Positions 1 to 10,478 of a stretch of DNA of 64,000 nucleotides are shown one piece after another. The stretch lies in assembly GCA_020912385.1 (NCBI GenBank), contig CP087209.1, forward strand, positions 1,426,001 to 1,490,000. Reading direction: 5' to 3'. Positions within the stretch are counted from its first letter, which is position 1; each line of letters opens with the position of its first letter. Both the position numbers and the translations under genes were made by a program. Source of the stretch: Neofusicoccum parvum (lineage: Eukaryota > Ascomycota > Dothideomycetes > Botryosphaeriales > Botryosphaeriaceae). The notes beneath the pieces were generated by a model that was given only the letters and a program-made list of their open reading frames with translations, was not told where the DNA came from and did no database searches.

Positions 1-23
1 GTCCTTTGCTGATGCAGGAACAG

Positions 24-299
24 ATTGTCTGCAAAAGTCAGGCTACAAAGAGGAGAAGTGCCAACGGCAGGTACATGGTCCCGTGACGTGTCCGTGAACA
101 GAGCTGTTGACTGCGTGCCCCAGATCGACGCGCTGTACGAGTGTTGCAACGCCTTTTATCAGAAGAACGGCGATGACGCAAGCTGCGTGAGCTGTCCCAA
201 GGCCTCGCTCCTCAGGTAAGACGGTTCCCGCCGTTGCAGCAGCGCCGTCGCTGACACCGCCGAAGGCTTAAGATGAGGCAGCGGAGCGAAGGCAGGTAG
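24..299 (+). CDS. CMC4: Cx9C mitochondrial protein CMC4, 3' part
   Basis: This is the 3' end of a small twin-Cx9C protein of the mitochondrial intermembrane space, a class imported and oxidised by the Mia40 relay. The visible exons are 24-70, 124-215 and 266-299; the first exon(s) lie outside the window. The spliced frame has a Cys, ten residues, a Cys, nine residues and then a Cys pair (the IDALYECC block), followed by SCPKASLLRLKMRQR. This cysteine spacing matches human CMC4 (p8MTCP1). The intron at 216-265 has a CTGAC branch site ten bases before its AG. Without it the frame would stop directly after SLLR and lose the conserved basic tail. The exact 5' acceptor is uncertain: AG at 22-23 fits phase and branch distance better than AG at 16-17. 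Confidence 0.82.
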
Positions 300-744
300 A
301 TAGACAGCAAACGAGGTAGAGCAATCAGAGATGTCGCGCCGGAATACCTAAATCCACTCCCAAGTCTCCCGAAGGAGAGAAAGCAATAAGCGGACAAGGC
401 GCGTTACTCTCAGAAGATCTGAAGCACGGGTCGAACACTGAACTGTTTGAACCGCAACTCTAATGATCTCCTTTGTAAAAGACATTGATGGTTCTTGAAA
501 TTTTGGCGGGCGCAGAGAATTTAAACCTGCGGCGACGCGCTAGTCTGAAGCGGGCGCTAGCGCGCGTAGCTCGCAAGTCGCGTTTCGCAGCTCGTCGTCG
601 CTTTGGCTGCGCATGTTTTGCTGCTGAGCATCCACGAAGCCAGACCCGCCGGGCCATCCCCCGCGCCCTCCACCTCCGCGTCCCTTTCCGCATCCTTCTC
701 TACCTCTCACCCGCGCCCATCTGCTTGCGCCAATCCCATCCGTA
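300..744. other. Intergenic, CMC4-NUP84
   Basis: No gene is visible. The stretch holds the CMC4 3' region and the NUP84 5' region. The last 80 bases before the NUP84 start are strongly pyrimidine-rich, as is common just upstream of fungal start codons. Short open frames on both strands here have no recognisable content. Confidence 0.6.
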
Positions 745-3700
745 ATGGCTCCAATCAACCGGCCAGCCTCCGCGCCCCGGAGAAAGTCGCGACGCGGCTC
801 GCACGACAGCACTGCCTCCGACCACACCGCTCTTCGTCTCACTTACCGTGCTCACGATGAGGACCTCCATCCTTTGCGATCCATGGCCGAACGCGTCGGC
901 AAGGAGGTCGAGAAGTTCGCCGAGAGCGTCGACAGCTGGCTGAAGGACGTCAACGACAATAACGCGACGCCGGTCCAGAAGCACCATGCCACATTGAACC
1001 TGGTCGAGAAGCTCAAGAAGGAGGCGGATGCTAACGTGCGCACGCTGCGCAAGAAATTGGCCCAGGAATCGCGCGGAGCGTCCAACAAACGCCTCGAGCG
1101 CGTCCGCGAATCCGACATATTCCAGTCCATTGAGGATGACGACCCTACGCCTGGTTCGGGTACACAGAGTGCACTGAAGCAGTGGCAGTCGGAAGTCGCC
1201 ACTTGGGAATTGCTACGGACCCTTTTGGAGCACGATCAACACGAGCCGGGCACAGATCCTAATAGCAACAAAAGGAAGGCGTTGGCGGGAATGCCCGCGC
1301 TTCACAAGTTCACCCCCGAGGGCGAAGTATGGGACCGTTTCATTTTCGAAGAAGACAGCGCGCGAGAGAGGGAGCTCATTCTTCGTTGGCTGGAAGATAC
1401 AGCAGATGAGGCGGGAGAGGACATCGCTACTCTGATGGAGGAAAAGTCCGGACGGGGTAGCGGGACCTGGTCGCAGGGATGGCTGGACACGAAATTGAAG
1501 CTCAAGCAAGAGAAGAGGCTCCGTCCATTCGAGAAGTCTCCGGAGAAAGCTCTTGCCCACGTTCGACGTGACGATACCGGAGAGCCAGTGGCATACCAGC
1601 TTGATCCGGACGCGCCGACCCGCCAAGCTCGCGTCTTGGAGAAGTCGGATGAGGACTACGAGAAGGCTGCCTGGATGGCATTGTGGGAGATGATGAGACG
1701 CGGCAAGCCTTGGCAAGAGATTCGCGACTGGTGCAACGAACACAACGAGCAATGGCGAGCAGTTGCGCTAGGTAAATCCTACGACAACCAGGATCGCCGA
1801 ACGTCACTGCGTGGTGCGAACCTTGGCTCTCTTTGGCGCCGAGTTTGCTACGCTGCAGCGAATGCTGGTCAGAACGAATTCGAACGGGCAGTGTACGGTC
1901 TTCTTGCGGGCGACATCGCGTCAATTGAGCCGATCTGCAGTAGTTGGGACGACTTCCTTTACGTCCGTCTCAACAACGTTCTGCTATCTCAGTGGGACCA
2001 ATTTCTGCATGCACGACTCCCCGAGGGTGTACCCCAGACTACGTCTCGTCTCATCTCCCCGCCAAGTACCCTTCAAGCCGTCGAAACCCCGTCCAGCGCA
2101 AATCGCTATGTCATCGACTATCTCGCAGAATTTGGGCCGACTAGACAAGAAAGCCGGGAACCCATGAAGATGATCCAAGGCGCTCTGATCGGAAAGTCAT
2201 TCCAGGACCTCGCCTACAACATGGGAATCGCCCTGTCAAAGAGAGCAAATCAGGAGGGTCAGTCGACCTTGCTTCCGACTGTGAATCACGACACAGATGA
2301 ACGCTTCTTTGGACTTGCCGACAACTATGATGCGTTGCGAGTCGTATCACATATGCTGCTCATCAACAAAGCCTTCGGTCTGGACATTGACGATTCTCCT
2401 GATCGCCACATCTATGAGAACATCCTGGTCAGCTACATCGACTTCCTGCGTATGGCGGGTAAAATCGAGCTCGTGCCGCTCTATGCCTCCCAGCTCTCGG
2501 AAATCCGTTGCTGGGTGACTCTCGGAGTCGCTTCAACAGATATTCGTAACTTTGAGGAGCAGAAGTTGCAGGTTCGGCTCATGGAGAGGTACAACATTGA
2601 CCTCGATCAAGTTCTCGAAAATCAATTCGAGTACGCTGTAGTGACCGGGAAGTTCAGGTCGATGCAAGGCGATCGCATTCAAAAGTATGAATTCCTGGAA
2701 CCTGCAAAGCACCAGCAATGGCCCGGGCAACGTATCCGCAAAGCTTTCCTGCCAGACGCTGTTAGACCTGAGGACGAGATGCTGATCCGCAGCTGCGAAT
2801 GGTGGATGCATCTTCCGGAGAGGTGGCACAAGACATTTGTCGCCCTCACCGAATCCCTGAAAACGTTCCTTCTTTCCGGCCACATGGGTGCTGCCGTCAG
2901 ACTTGTCGAGCGGCTGCCGTATCGACACGTATCGAAACTGAAGACGGCTGAAATGCCATTCCTTGGTCGCGGCATCGATGTTATGGAGGACGAAGACGAA
3001 ACCTTCGTCAACGTGTCAGGGGACTCAAGCCTTCGTCGCTCCTCTCGCAATGTGCGCCCTACGGTCCAGCAGCGACGTTCGCTTTCTCCAAGGGCGATCG
3101 AGGAAACCAGGCTCTACAAAGAAGACCTAAAGGACGACAGCAGGGTCTATTACGAGCTTCAGCAGCTTGTTCAAGCTATTAAGATGCTCGACGAGTGGCG
3201 AATCGAAGAAGCCGAGCTTATCAAGTATGCAACTCCGTCAGAGCTTCAACCTTTGGAACACGATAATGTTAACGATATACTCAGCCTTAAATCGACCGGC
3301 GGTGCCATGCCGCCCAAGAACAAGATTCGCACACTTCTCGAGAGCGTCTGCGAGGCTGTTCAGCCTCTGCTTGGGGACTGGCTTACACATGCTTGTGACG
3401 GTAACGCATTATCTTAGTACAATGTTTTTTGTGAGCAGGAAATCTAACTTTTTGGGCAGAACATGAAGCGCAGCAGTTGATCCACATTCGCCGCGCCTAC
3501 CTTCCGGAAGTCATCATCGCCTATAACAGCGTCCTCCATAGTGCCGCGCACATGGTCGGTCGCGACAATATCACGCGCTGTATGGACCTTGCTACGGCCG
3601 TCGCGGCACCGGACAACATTGATTTGACAGCAACGTTCCTGGACACTGGCCGCATGCAGGAGCTTGTCCAAGCATTCGCACAATCCAGCTTGGCAATGAT

Positions 3701-3803
3701 CAGATTGACGGAGAGCAGCGCAAAGAAGGAGCCCAGCAAGAAGCGCACAAGGGACGGTCAGACGATGAGGCTGTGGGAGATCAACATGGGAAACGGATCC
3801 TAG
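745..3803 (+). CDS. NUP84: Nucleoporin Nup84/Nup107
   Basis: Nup84 (Nup107 in animals) is a scaffold subunit of the Y-complex of the nuclear pore, an all-alpha-helical protein that binds the Nup145C-Sec13 arm and Nup133. There are two exons, 745-3400 and 3460-3803, with a 59-base intron (phase 1) that has a CTAAC branch site before TTTTGGGCAG. Splicing joins ACDE to HEAQQL, removing the stop the unspliced frame meets at 3417. The product is 999 residues, longer than yeast Nup84 but normal for filamentous fungi. It has an N-terminal low-complexity basic segment, a long helical body with the usual W-rich patches (CEWWMHLPERWH) and a C-terminal helical repeat region. The start is the first ATG, after a CT-rich leader. 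It marks the conserved left border of the window. Confidence 0.9.
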
Positions 3804-5243
3804 ATGTATAAAGGTCATGAAAGGAAGAGGGCTCGGAAGTGTTTGCATAGGAAGGGGCATGGGACTTGAAATGTGGCGTTCTTATGCTAGGGTTCAAAAA
3901 GCATTACGCTTGCAGCGAGGCGTTGGACTTGGTTGATGAGACTAATGGGCCTCAACGATCTATTGTGTAGAGGAAATTCAGGCTGCGTTCAACCGGAAGG
4001 CAGATTTTATCAGCAGAGCTGGGTAGAATGTTGGAAGCCCTGTACCAAAGTACTGATGCAGAGTGAGTGATCATGAGTTCAAAATGCAGTTACTGCCAAA
4101 GGAAGGCGCAAGGTCCTCAACCAACCTCAATTTTGGCTCCAACCTGATCGATCAAAAGCACGACTATGAGAAGCAGCGGCACGCAGCTTCACCACACAGC
4201 AACTTGGTCGCCAGCTCCAACATTTTTATGCATTATCTACTTCAGTCTCATATGGTCTTCTCCCTTCACCAATTTTTTACCCTCCAATATAGATCACCAA
4301 TGCAGCCGGTCATAAGACATTCGGGATCGAAGCCCAGCGCCAGCAATTTCATGCCAACTCATACATTTCGGGTGTTATGGTTCCCGAACGCTTTCGAGGC
4401 ATAGATCTATAAATTACTTTTCTCCAATAGGCCTCAATATTATTTCGAGTAGTGCAGCATTACCCAAAACACGGGAAGATGAATTTCGATGCTTACAATA
4501 GCTAATCTCCTTTCGTCCAGCTGGAACAAAAAAAAATCTAGGGAAAGAGCCATCTTTCTTTGATGACGGTGATCCATTTCCCTGCCGCTCAAACAAAGAC
4601 TGCTTAGTCAATGCAAAACAAGTCCGATGAATGGAGTCCAAGAAGAGCATTGTTCAAAGAGCCTTTCAGAATAATCATTGAATACATACATTGTATCTCG
4701 AGCCTATCGGATACATAAGCATGCTGAAAACTCCCAGCCTCGTCCGTCATCGCAACACTTGCTCACAGCATCTAGCTTACTGACTACTTTCCAACACACC
4801 AAGTCAATACGGAACTTCCCAAGTAGGTTCAGCTTACCAACACCAACACTTACACCATGTGCAACATTCACCAAAACGAGGTTCCCCGGGAGCCACTTGA
4901 CGGGAGATCACCGGGCAGATGGTTCTGCTGTCAATGTGGCGGCGTGAACTCATCTACTGACCTCTGTGAATGCTGGCACATTCACTGCAGCCGCTGCAAC
5001 TAGCTCTAAGAGAGCACTACAGGGTAGCGTATAGACCAGTGGCGGTGGAAAGGTAGGTTCCGAGCTGATTTCATAGTGCTGAGAGCATACTTAGAGTTGC
5101 ATACTTAACGAATATTATTAACACTTTATTCTTAATGATTTCCCTTTCCTTTACTGAATATCTGTTCATGGGTTATGTATTACACTACATTTTCGTATCG
5201 TTCATGTGAGATTCTAGCTTAGACCGCTATCGTCAAGTCCTTC
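3804..5243. other. Intergenic, NUP84-permease
   Basis: About 1.4 kb between two convergent genes. It becomes AT-rich towards 5100-5220. Three open frames of 78-113 codons occur (4063-4404, 4414-4650, 4678-4947), but none shows a recognisable domain, and none is joined to others by good splice sites. I see no supported gene, RNA or repeat. Confidence 0.55.
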
Positions 5244-6817
5244 TCACACCTTCTCACCTACGACCACGTCGTCCTTATCCACAACGCTGCCGTCCCCCTT
5301 CTGCTCACTCTCAGCAGCTGCGCCGTCCACCACACGCGACTTGTCTACCCGCACGGTCCAGAAAAGCAGGACGGTGGTCCAGACAGCGAGCGCGATCGAG
5401 CAGCCAATCATGGCCCACATACCTCTCTGTCATTCGGTCAGCGCGCCGCCCCATCAAGTCAAGCATCCGGGCACGAAAAAGGGACCAACTCACCGTAAAC
5501 CTGGGCGCGAAGTCGGCGGAGTAGAAAACAATGGCCCACCAGGCGTTGAAGACGTTGCTCCCCATGTTCATGGACGCCACGACGACGGCGCGCAGCATGT
5601 CCTCCTCGTAGCGCAGCGCGTCGTTGGCCCAGGCGAAGAAGGTGGCCTGGCACGCGTACACGCTGCCGGCCCAGTAGTACGCGCCGAAGACGGTCGAGGT
5701 GCTCTCGAAGTTGCCGAGGACCATGGCCGACGTCACGACGCCGGTGATGCCGATCCAGTAGCCGACCAGGTACCGCTTGCCGCCGAGGAAGTCGGTCAGG
5801 GTGGCCCAGAAGAGCGTGGAGACGATGCCGACGGCGGGCACGCCGGTGGGGTAGTCGTTCAGCTGCGCCACGGTGTACTTGTTGGTCGGGTGCGCCTTCA
5901 TGTACAGCGCGAGCAGGGTGTTGGTCGAGAAGGACTCGGTCTCGCCGGCGATGATCCAGAGGATGACGAAGGCGTAGAAGTAGAAGGACGTGAGCACGCG
6001 CTTGACGAAGGCGAGCGACAGCGGGGCGCGCTCCGGCACCTCGGGCACGCGCGAGATGGCGAGGGCGCGCTCGGTGGCGGACAGGTACGGCGCGGTGGTG
6101 GTGCTGGGCGTGTTGGGGAAGAGGAGGAAGCCGTAGATGGCGACCGGCAGCGTGATCAGCCCGTCGATGATGAACAGCCACCGCCAGCCCGTCAGGCTGC
6201 CCTTGTTGTGCAGCGAACTCTGGATCCCTGTCTGGATGAAACCGCCGAACATGGTGCCCGCGAGGCCGGAGGCGGTGAAGATGCCGCTGCGCTTGCCCAG
6301 CTCGCGCGCGGTGTACCAGGAGCCGAGGATGTAGTGGGTGCCGACGAAGGTGGTGGATTCGGCAATGCCTTGAAAGAAGCGGATGGCCATGATGTGCTCG
6401 GGCTTGGAGACGGAGGCGGTGATCATGGTCAGGGAAGCCCAGGCGATCATCATCGAGGGGAAGAAGACTCGCGGAGGGATGTAGTACAGGGCGAGGTTGG
6501 AGGGAATCTGACCAATGATGTAGCCGCAAGTGAAAATGGTACTGATTTGCGTGAGCTGGTTCCCCTTGAAGTTGAGGTCTTCTTCCATCCCGGAGACGTA
6601 GGCATTGGTAAGGTTTGACCGGTCGAGCTTCACACGCCGTTAGTTGAGCTCGAGGCTTGTGTTTTCCCGCACAATAGGGGAGGCTTACGTAGTTGCAAAA
6701 GTAGCTCAAGCAGCAAAAGGTCAGGATGAAAAAATCAATCTTCTGCACCAGCTTGCGCTCCTCCTTCGTGTCCTGCGATGGGCGCAGATAGGCCCGTATT
6801 CTGGCCAGCGCCGCCAT
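5244..6817 (-). CDS. MFS permease, anion:cation symporter (Dal5-like) family
   Basis: A 12-helix major facilitator of the ACS family, which imports organic anions such as allantoate, ureidosuccinate, nicotinate or tartrate with protons. Exons on the minus strand: 6817-6689, 6627-5494, 5426-5244; product 481 residues. Introns of 61 and 67 bases carry CTAAC and CTGAC branch sites. Family marks include LDRSNLTNAYVSGM after helix 1, GYIIGQIPSNL in helix 2, the RFFQGIAES stretch and GWRWLFIIDGLITLPVA in helix 6. The C-terminus is a charged cytoplasmic tail (KSRVVDGAAAESEQKGDG). The second intron must be spliced, because read-through replaces helix 12 with junk. It is divergent from the amidase at 7758, with GATA motifs between them, suggesting import of an amide or related nitrogen source. 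The substrate cannot be named from sequence. Confidence 0.88.
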
Positions 6818-7757
6818 GTTCTTTCGAAACCACCAATTCTTCCCTGTTCCTCAAGGGTTCGTCCCAGAATCTCTCGTGACTGGAAGGCGGCGATGTCGGC
6901 GGGAAAAATCAAAAAGTCGGCACCGGCACCCGTGAATATCGGGACCGCGCCAGGGACTAAATACGCAGGAGGCGGCGGGCGCGACAGCAGAGGCTCTTCA
7001 GCGGAGGAGGGCGAAGATTGCCGGTACATGCAGACCGATCTGATTTGATAGGGCGATAAGGCGCCGGGGTATGGTCGAAAGAGGCCAGGAAAGATAAAGC
7101 GGTTGATGCGGGCGAGTCAGCGACTCCACACGCACAGATGCGCCCTGACGCTGCAGCTCGACCCGTCGCGATGGTGCTCGTCGCGTTCTGTGCCTTGTTA
7201 GGAAGTGCTCGTCAACTTCGCCGGTGACGGCCGTCCGCAGGATCGAAGACGTCCGCGTTGTTCTTGATCAGCCAGCCCCGCCGCGGCCTCGGCCAGTCCC
7301 TGCCGCCGCGCAGTGCGGAGAAGGCCAGCGCTGCGAGGGCGGCTTCGGCTGATCGACCTCCAAGCCCGTCGTGCCTGATAACGTTGCCGAAGCAGGCTGG
7401 AACACACTTACCAAGCCGGGAGCGAAGCTCAGGGAGAGCTCAGCGCGAGCGCGGAAGCGGAACAAGGTTCAACCTTCTCTGATGGCGCCGGAGCACCTCT
7501 CACTCCACCCGATAGGCGTCGAGACCCGCGTGCTCCTCACGTCGAGTGTCGTTGTTTCGCGTGGCCTTTTGTGTCACGACGATGACGTCTGAGCAAGCCG
7601 CCGTCGCTCGCCGGCTCGGGAGCTGACCGAGGGAAGCCGATGGCGCGCCAAAGGTGGGACAGCTACCGGCGTGCGCCTGCCGCTGCCTCGAGTACTCAAG
7701 ACCCAGCGTAAGTCCTCCCTCTGCCGCAGCAGCCCTCTAGTCCATCCTGTTGACACC
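6818..7757. promoter_or_regulatory. Divergent promoter with five GATA-factor motifs
   Basis: This is the shared 5' region of the permease (minus) and amidase (plus). Five plus-strand HGATAR hexamers occur: TGATAG 7046-7051, CGATAA 7054-7059, AGATAA 7092-7097, TGATAA 7376-7381 and CGATAG 7510-7515. HGATAR is the core bound by fungal nitrogen regulators of the AreA/NIT2 type, which act on amdS and permease genes. The sites are seen directly; their use is inferred from the functions of the two flanking genes. Confidence 0.5.
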
Positions 7758-9565
7758 ATGCCAGCCTGGGAAGAAATCGCCGCGAAGAAGCGCCAGCAGC
7801 TGCTCGACTCCATCCCGCAGGAATGGCGCGTCCCCGCAGACAAGCTGCCGCCAGACACCCAGCTCGACGTCACCGGCTTCCCTGAGCAGTCCGGCTGGTT
7901 CACTGCCGAGGAGCTCGAGATCACCGGAACGCCTGCCGCGCAGTTGCTGCAGAAGCTCAAGAGCCGGGAATGGACGTCTGAAAAGGTCACCCGGGCCTTC
8001 TGCAAGAGGGCCGCCGCCGCCCACCAGCTGGTACAGCTCCCACAGCTTCCAATTCCCCTGCGCATGGCCCCGCGCTTCCCTCCTGTCCAGCAGACACTGA
8101 CTTGCCACGCCCCAGACGGACTGCCTCTCCGAAACCTTCTTCGACCTCGCCCTCACCACCGCCCGCTCCCGGGACGAGCACCTCGTGAAGACCGGCGAGC
8201 TCGTCGGGCCCTTCCACGGCCTCCCCATCTCCATCAAAGACAACTTCCACGTGGCGGGCAAGGATGCCACCGTCGGCTTCGCGGCGCTGGTCGACAAGCC
8301 CGCCGCCTACAACAGCACGCTCGTCGACATGCTGCTCGCGGCCGGCGCCGTGCTGTACGTCAAGACCAACGTCCCCACCGCCATGATGATCGCCGAGTCC
8401 GTCAACAACGTCTTCGGCCGCACAAAGAACCCGCGCAACCGCGCCTTGACGCCCGGCGGCAGCAGCGGAGGCGAGAGCGCGCTGATCGCCTTCGGCGGCA
8501 GCCCGCTCGGCGTGGGAAGCGACATCGGCGGCTCGCTGCGCATCCCGGCCGCGTGCACCGGCATCTGGACGCTGCGGCCCAGCTTGGGGAGGTTCCCGAC
8601 GTTGAAGACCCAGTCGGGCCTGGCGGGCCAGGAGGCCGTGGCCAGCGTCAACGGGCCGCTTGCGCCGTCGTTGGAGAGCGTGAAGCTGTACTCCGAGACG
8701 GTGGTCGGGCTGCAGCCGTGGCTGCAGGACCCGAAGTGCGTGCCCATCCCTTGGCGCGAGGTGGAAGTCCCCAAGAAGCTGAAGCTGGCCGTGCTGTGGC
8801 ATGATGATGAGGTTATGCCCACGCCGCCAGTGAGGAGAGCGTTGAAGGAGACGGTTGAGAAGTTGAAGAAGGCAGGGCACGAGGTCATTGATTGGACGAG
8901 TGACGGCATGCATGCGCAAGCAGGGAGCTTGATCGTGAGGATGACCCTGATTTCCTGTAGAATCCTTTCGGGACTCAGAGCTAATCTTTCTCCAGCAACG
9001 CATGTTCTTGGCCGATGGCGGCAAGTCTGTCCGCAAGCTCCTTGGGCCTACGGGCGAGCCTTTCCGCCCTGAAATGGCCGCCTACGAAACCGCGAAGGAA
9101 GTAGGCACCTACGACATGTGGCAGATCCACCTCGAGCGCACAGACCTGCAGAAGCGCTACCTCGACCGGTGGAACGCTGCTGGGCTGGATGGTATCATCT
9201 GTCCGACTGCGCCGTATGCCACTGTCGAGCATGGAAAGTTCAAGTACGTTGGCTACACGTGCGTGTACAACTGCCTGGACTACGCTGCAGTTTCGTTCCC
9301 GAGTGGCATTGCGGTAGACAAGTCGTTGGATGAGTTGTCGGCAGAAGACAAGTCAGGAGAGCCACTCAGCGAGATTGACAAGGTGACAAGAGAAGATTGT
9401 GAGTCTCTCCGAGTTAAGTATTTGGTGTTTGGTTGTGCTGACTTGCGAAAAACAGACAATGCAGAGGCTATCCACGGTCAACCGATCAGTTTGCAGATCG
9501 TGGCGAGAAGGCTGGAAGAAGAGAAAGTATTGGGAATGGCTGGTAGGATATTGGAGGCGTTGTAA
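7758..9565 (+). CDS. Amidase-signature hydrolase, acetamidase type
   Basis: This enzyme hydrolyses carboxylic amides to acid and ammonia and belongs to the amidase-signature superfamily. Exons: 7758-8030, 8116-8934, 8996-9398, 9456-9565; product 534 residues, close to fungal amdS-type enzymes. The Ser-cisSer-Lys triad is visible: Lys132 in SIKDN, Ser207 in GGSSGGE and Ser231 in DIGGSLR. The spacings of 75 and 24 residues equal those known for FAAH (142/217/241). The last intron (57 bases) is a multiple of three, so it reads through, but splicing restores DYNAEAIHGQP in place of an odd insert. The start at 7758 gives MPAWEEIAAKKRQQLLDSIP, the usual N-terminus of this group. Its neighbour is a divergent ACS permease. 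Confidence 0.92.
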
Positions 9566-9912
9566 AAGGAGCCTGGTAAGCCTCTGTTACAAAGTAATTA
9601 TTCAGAAGATTACTGTGCATTTTCCCGCTCTCCTGACCATGCTTTTGAATCACCGATAAGCAGCGAATGAAACTCATGAACGTGTTCCGCGGGGCTTAGA
9701 TACATGTTAGGGCATGAGAAGCACGAGGCTGAAGGCTGAATCGAAGCGCGAGACCCAATCGTTGTTATGGTGGTACAGCCTGATGCAGCTGCATTCGTTT
9801 TTAGCAGCCCTGCCTTCGATCAGAGCCGGGCAGCGCTGACATCTTAAAGCTCAAACCTCCCGCAGCCTTACGACCGAAGCGCCGCAAACATTCCTTCTCC
9901 ACCTTCACTACA
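9566..9912. other. Intergenic, amidase-NLR
   Basis: Short spacer of 347 bases between two genes on the same strand. It contains the amidase 3' end and the NLR 5' region. I see nothing else. Confidence 0.5.
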
Positions 9913-10010
9913 ATGGACCCTGCCAGTGCCATCGGCCTTGCTGCCAGTATCATCCAACTCATCAGCTTCACAAGCAATCTCTTATCTAAGACTCGCGAGA
10001 TCCACAACTC

Positions 10011-10015
10011 CACAG
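10011..10015. repeat. Target-site duplication, left copy (CACAG)
   Basis: CACAG immediately 5' of the LTR, identical to 10474-10478 immediately 3' of it. It lies in the codons for Ser-Thr of the NLR N-terminal domain. The perfect match suggests a fairly recent insertion. Confidence 0.85.
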
Positions 10016-10473
10016 TGTAACGGCGGGCCTCTACCTCTAGGGATCCAAACACCAAAGAGGGTGGTAAGCCGTGTTGGGTTTACCTTGAGTGGGTACAAGA
10101 GAGGGCCGAGAGAACGAAGTGATGAATACACGTATCTGAGCACTGCGTGCGAAGGCCGTGTTACTAATCAATGGTGTAGATTGATTATCGAAGTTGACCA
10201 CGAAGGTCAAAGCTATACTAAGGAGTGTGGTTTATATACGTAGGAGAGTTCTATACAATCTATGTGCTCAGTGAGTTGGCGGCGCTCACGCCCTGAGCGC
10301 CTGGCTCCAACTGAGCGGGTGGCTCAGTTAAGACTGCCGGCTCAGTTACTGAGCGGGTGGGTCCTAGCTGATCGCGGGAGTCACGTGACTCCTGACCCAC
10401 ATATCTTTGTGTTCCTCGCCTGCTGCGGGGCTATCCCCCAACTTCCTCACCTCATAGAGGCTGTGCCGTAACA
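10016..10473. mobile_element. Solo LTR (458 bp) of an LTR retrotransposon
   Basis: The element begins TGTAACGGC and ends GCCGTAACA. These are imperfect inverted ends bounded by TG...CA, the mark of a long terminal repeat. It is flanked by identical CACAG pentamers at 10011-10015 and 10474-10478, a 5-base target duplication as made by Ty1/copia and Ty3/gypsy integrases. Removing the LTR and one pentamer restores the NLR frame exactly (NST-DGTAVENLEL). Inside are a TATA-like TTTATATACG near 10230, two copies of ACTGAGCGGGTGG near 10310 and 10339, and a 16-base perfect palindrome at 10377-10392. No gag, pol or second LTR is present, so this is the product of LTR-LTR recombination. Confidence 0.88.
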
Positions 10474-10478
10474 CACAG
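10474..10478. repeat. Target-site duplication, right copy (CACAG)
   Basis: CACAG directly after the LTR end, matching 10011-10015. Its final G becomes the first base of the Asp codon with which the NLR frame resumes. Confidence 0.85.

Noticed and set aside
5341..6618. 425-codon open frame on the plus strand opposite the permease
   Set aside because: It is Gly/Glu/Arg-rich, has no domain and is the mirror of a GC-rich coding exon whose minus-strand product is clearly an MFS permease.
5459..6817. 452-codon alternative minus-strand frame beginning at the permease start
   Set aside because: It shares exon 1 but runs on through the intron in a wrong frame into His/Arg-rich sequence.
10017..10478. 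Reading the NLR insert as an ordinary intron
   Set aside because: GT and AG are present, but the join shifts frame to a stop, and the TG...CA ends with a 5-base target duplication identify it as an LTR.
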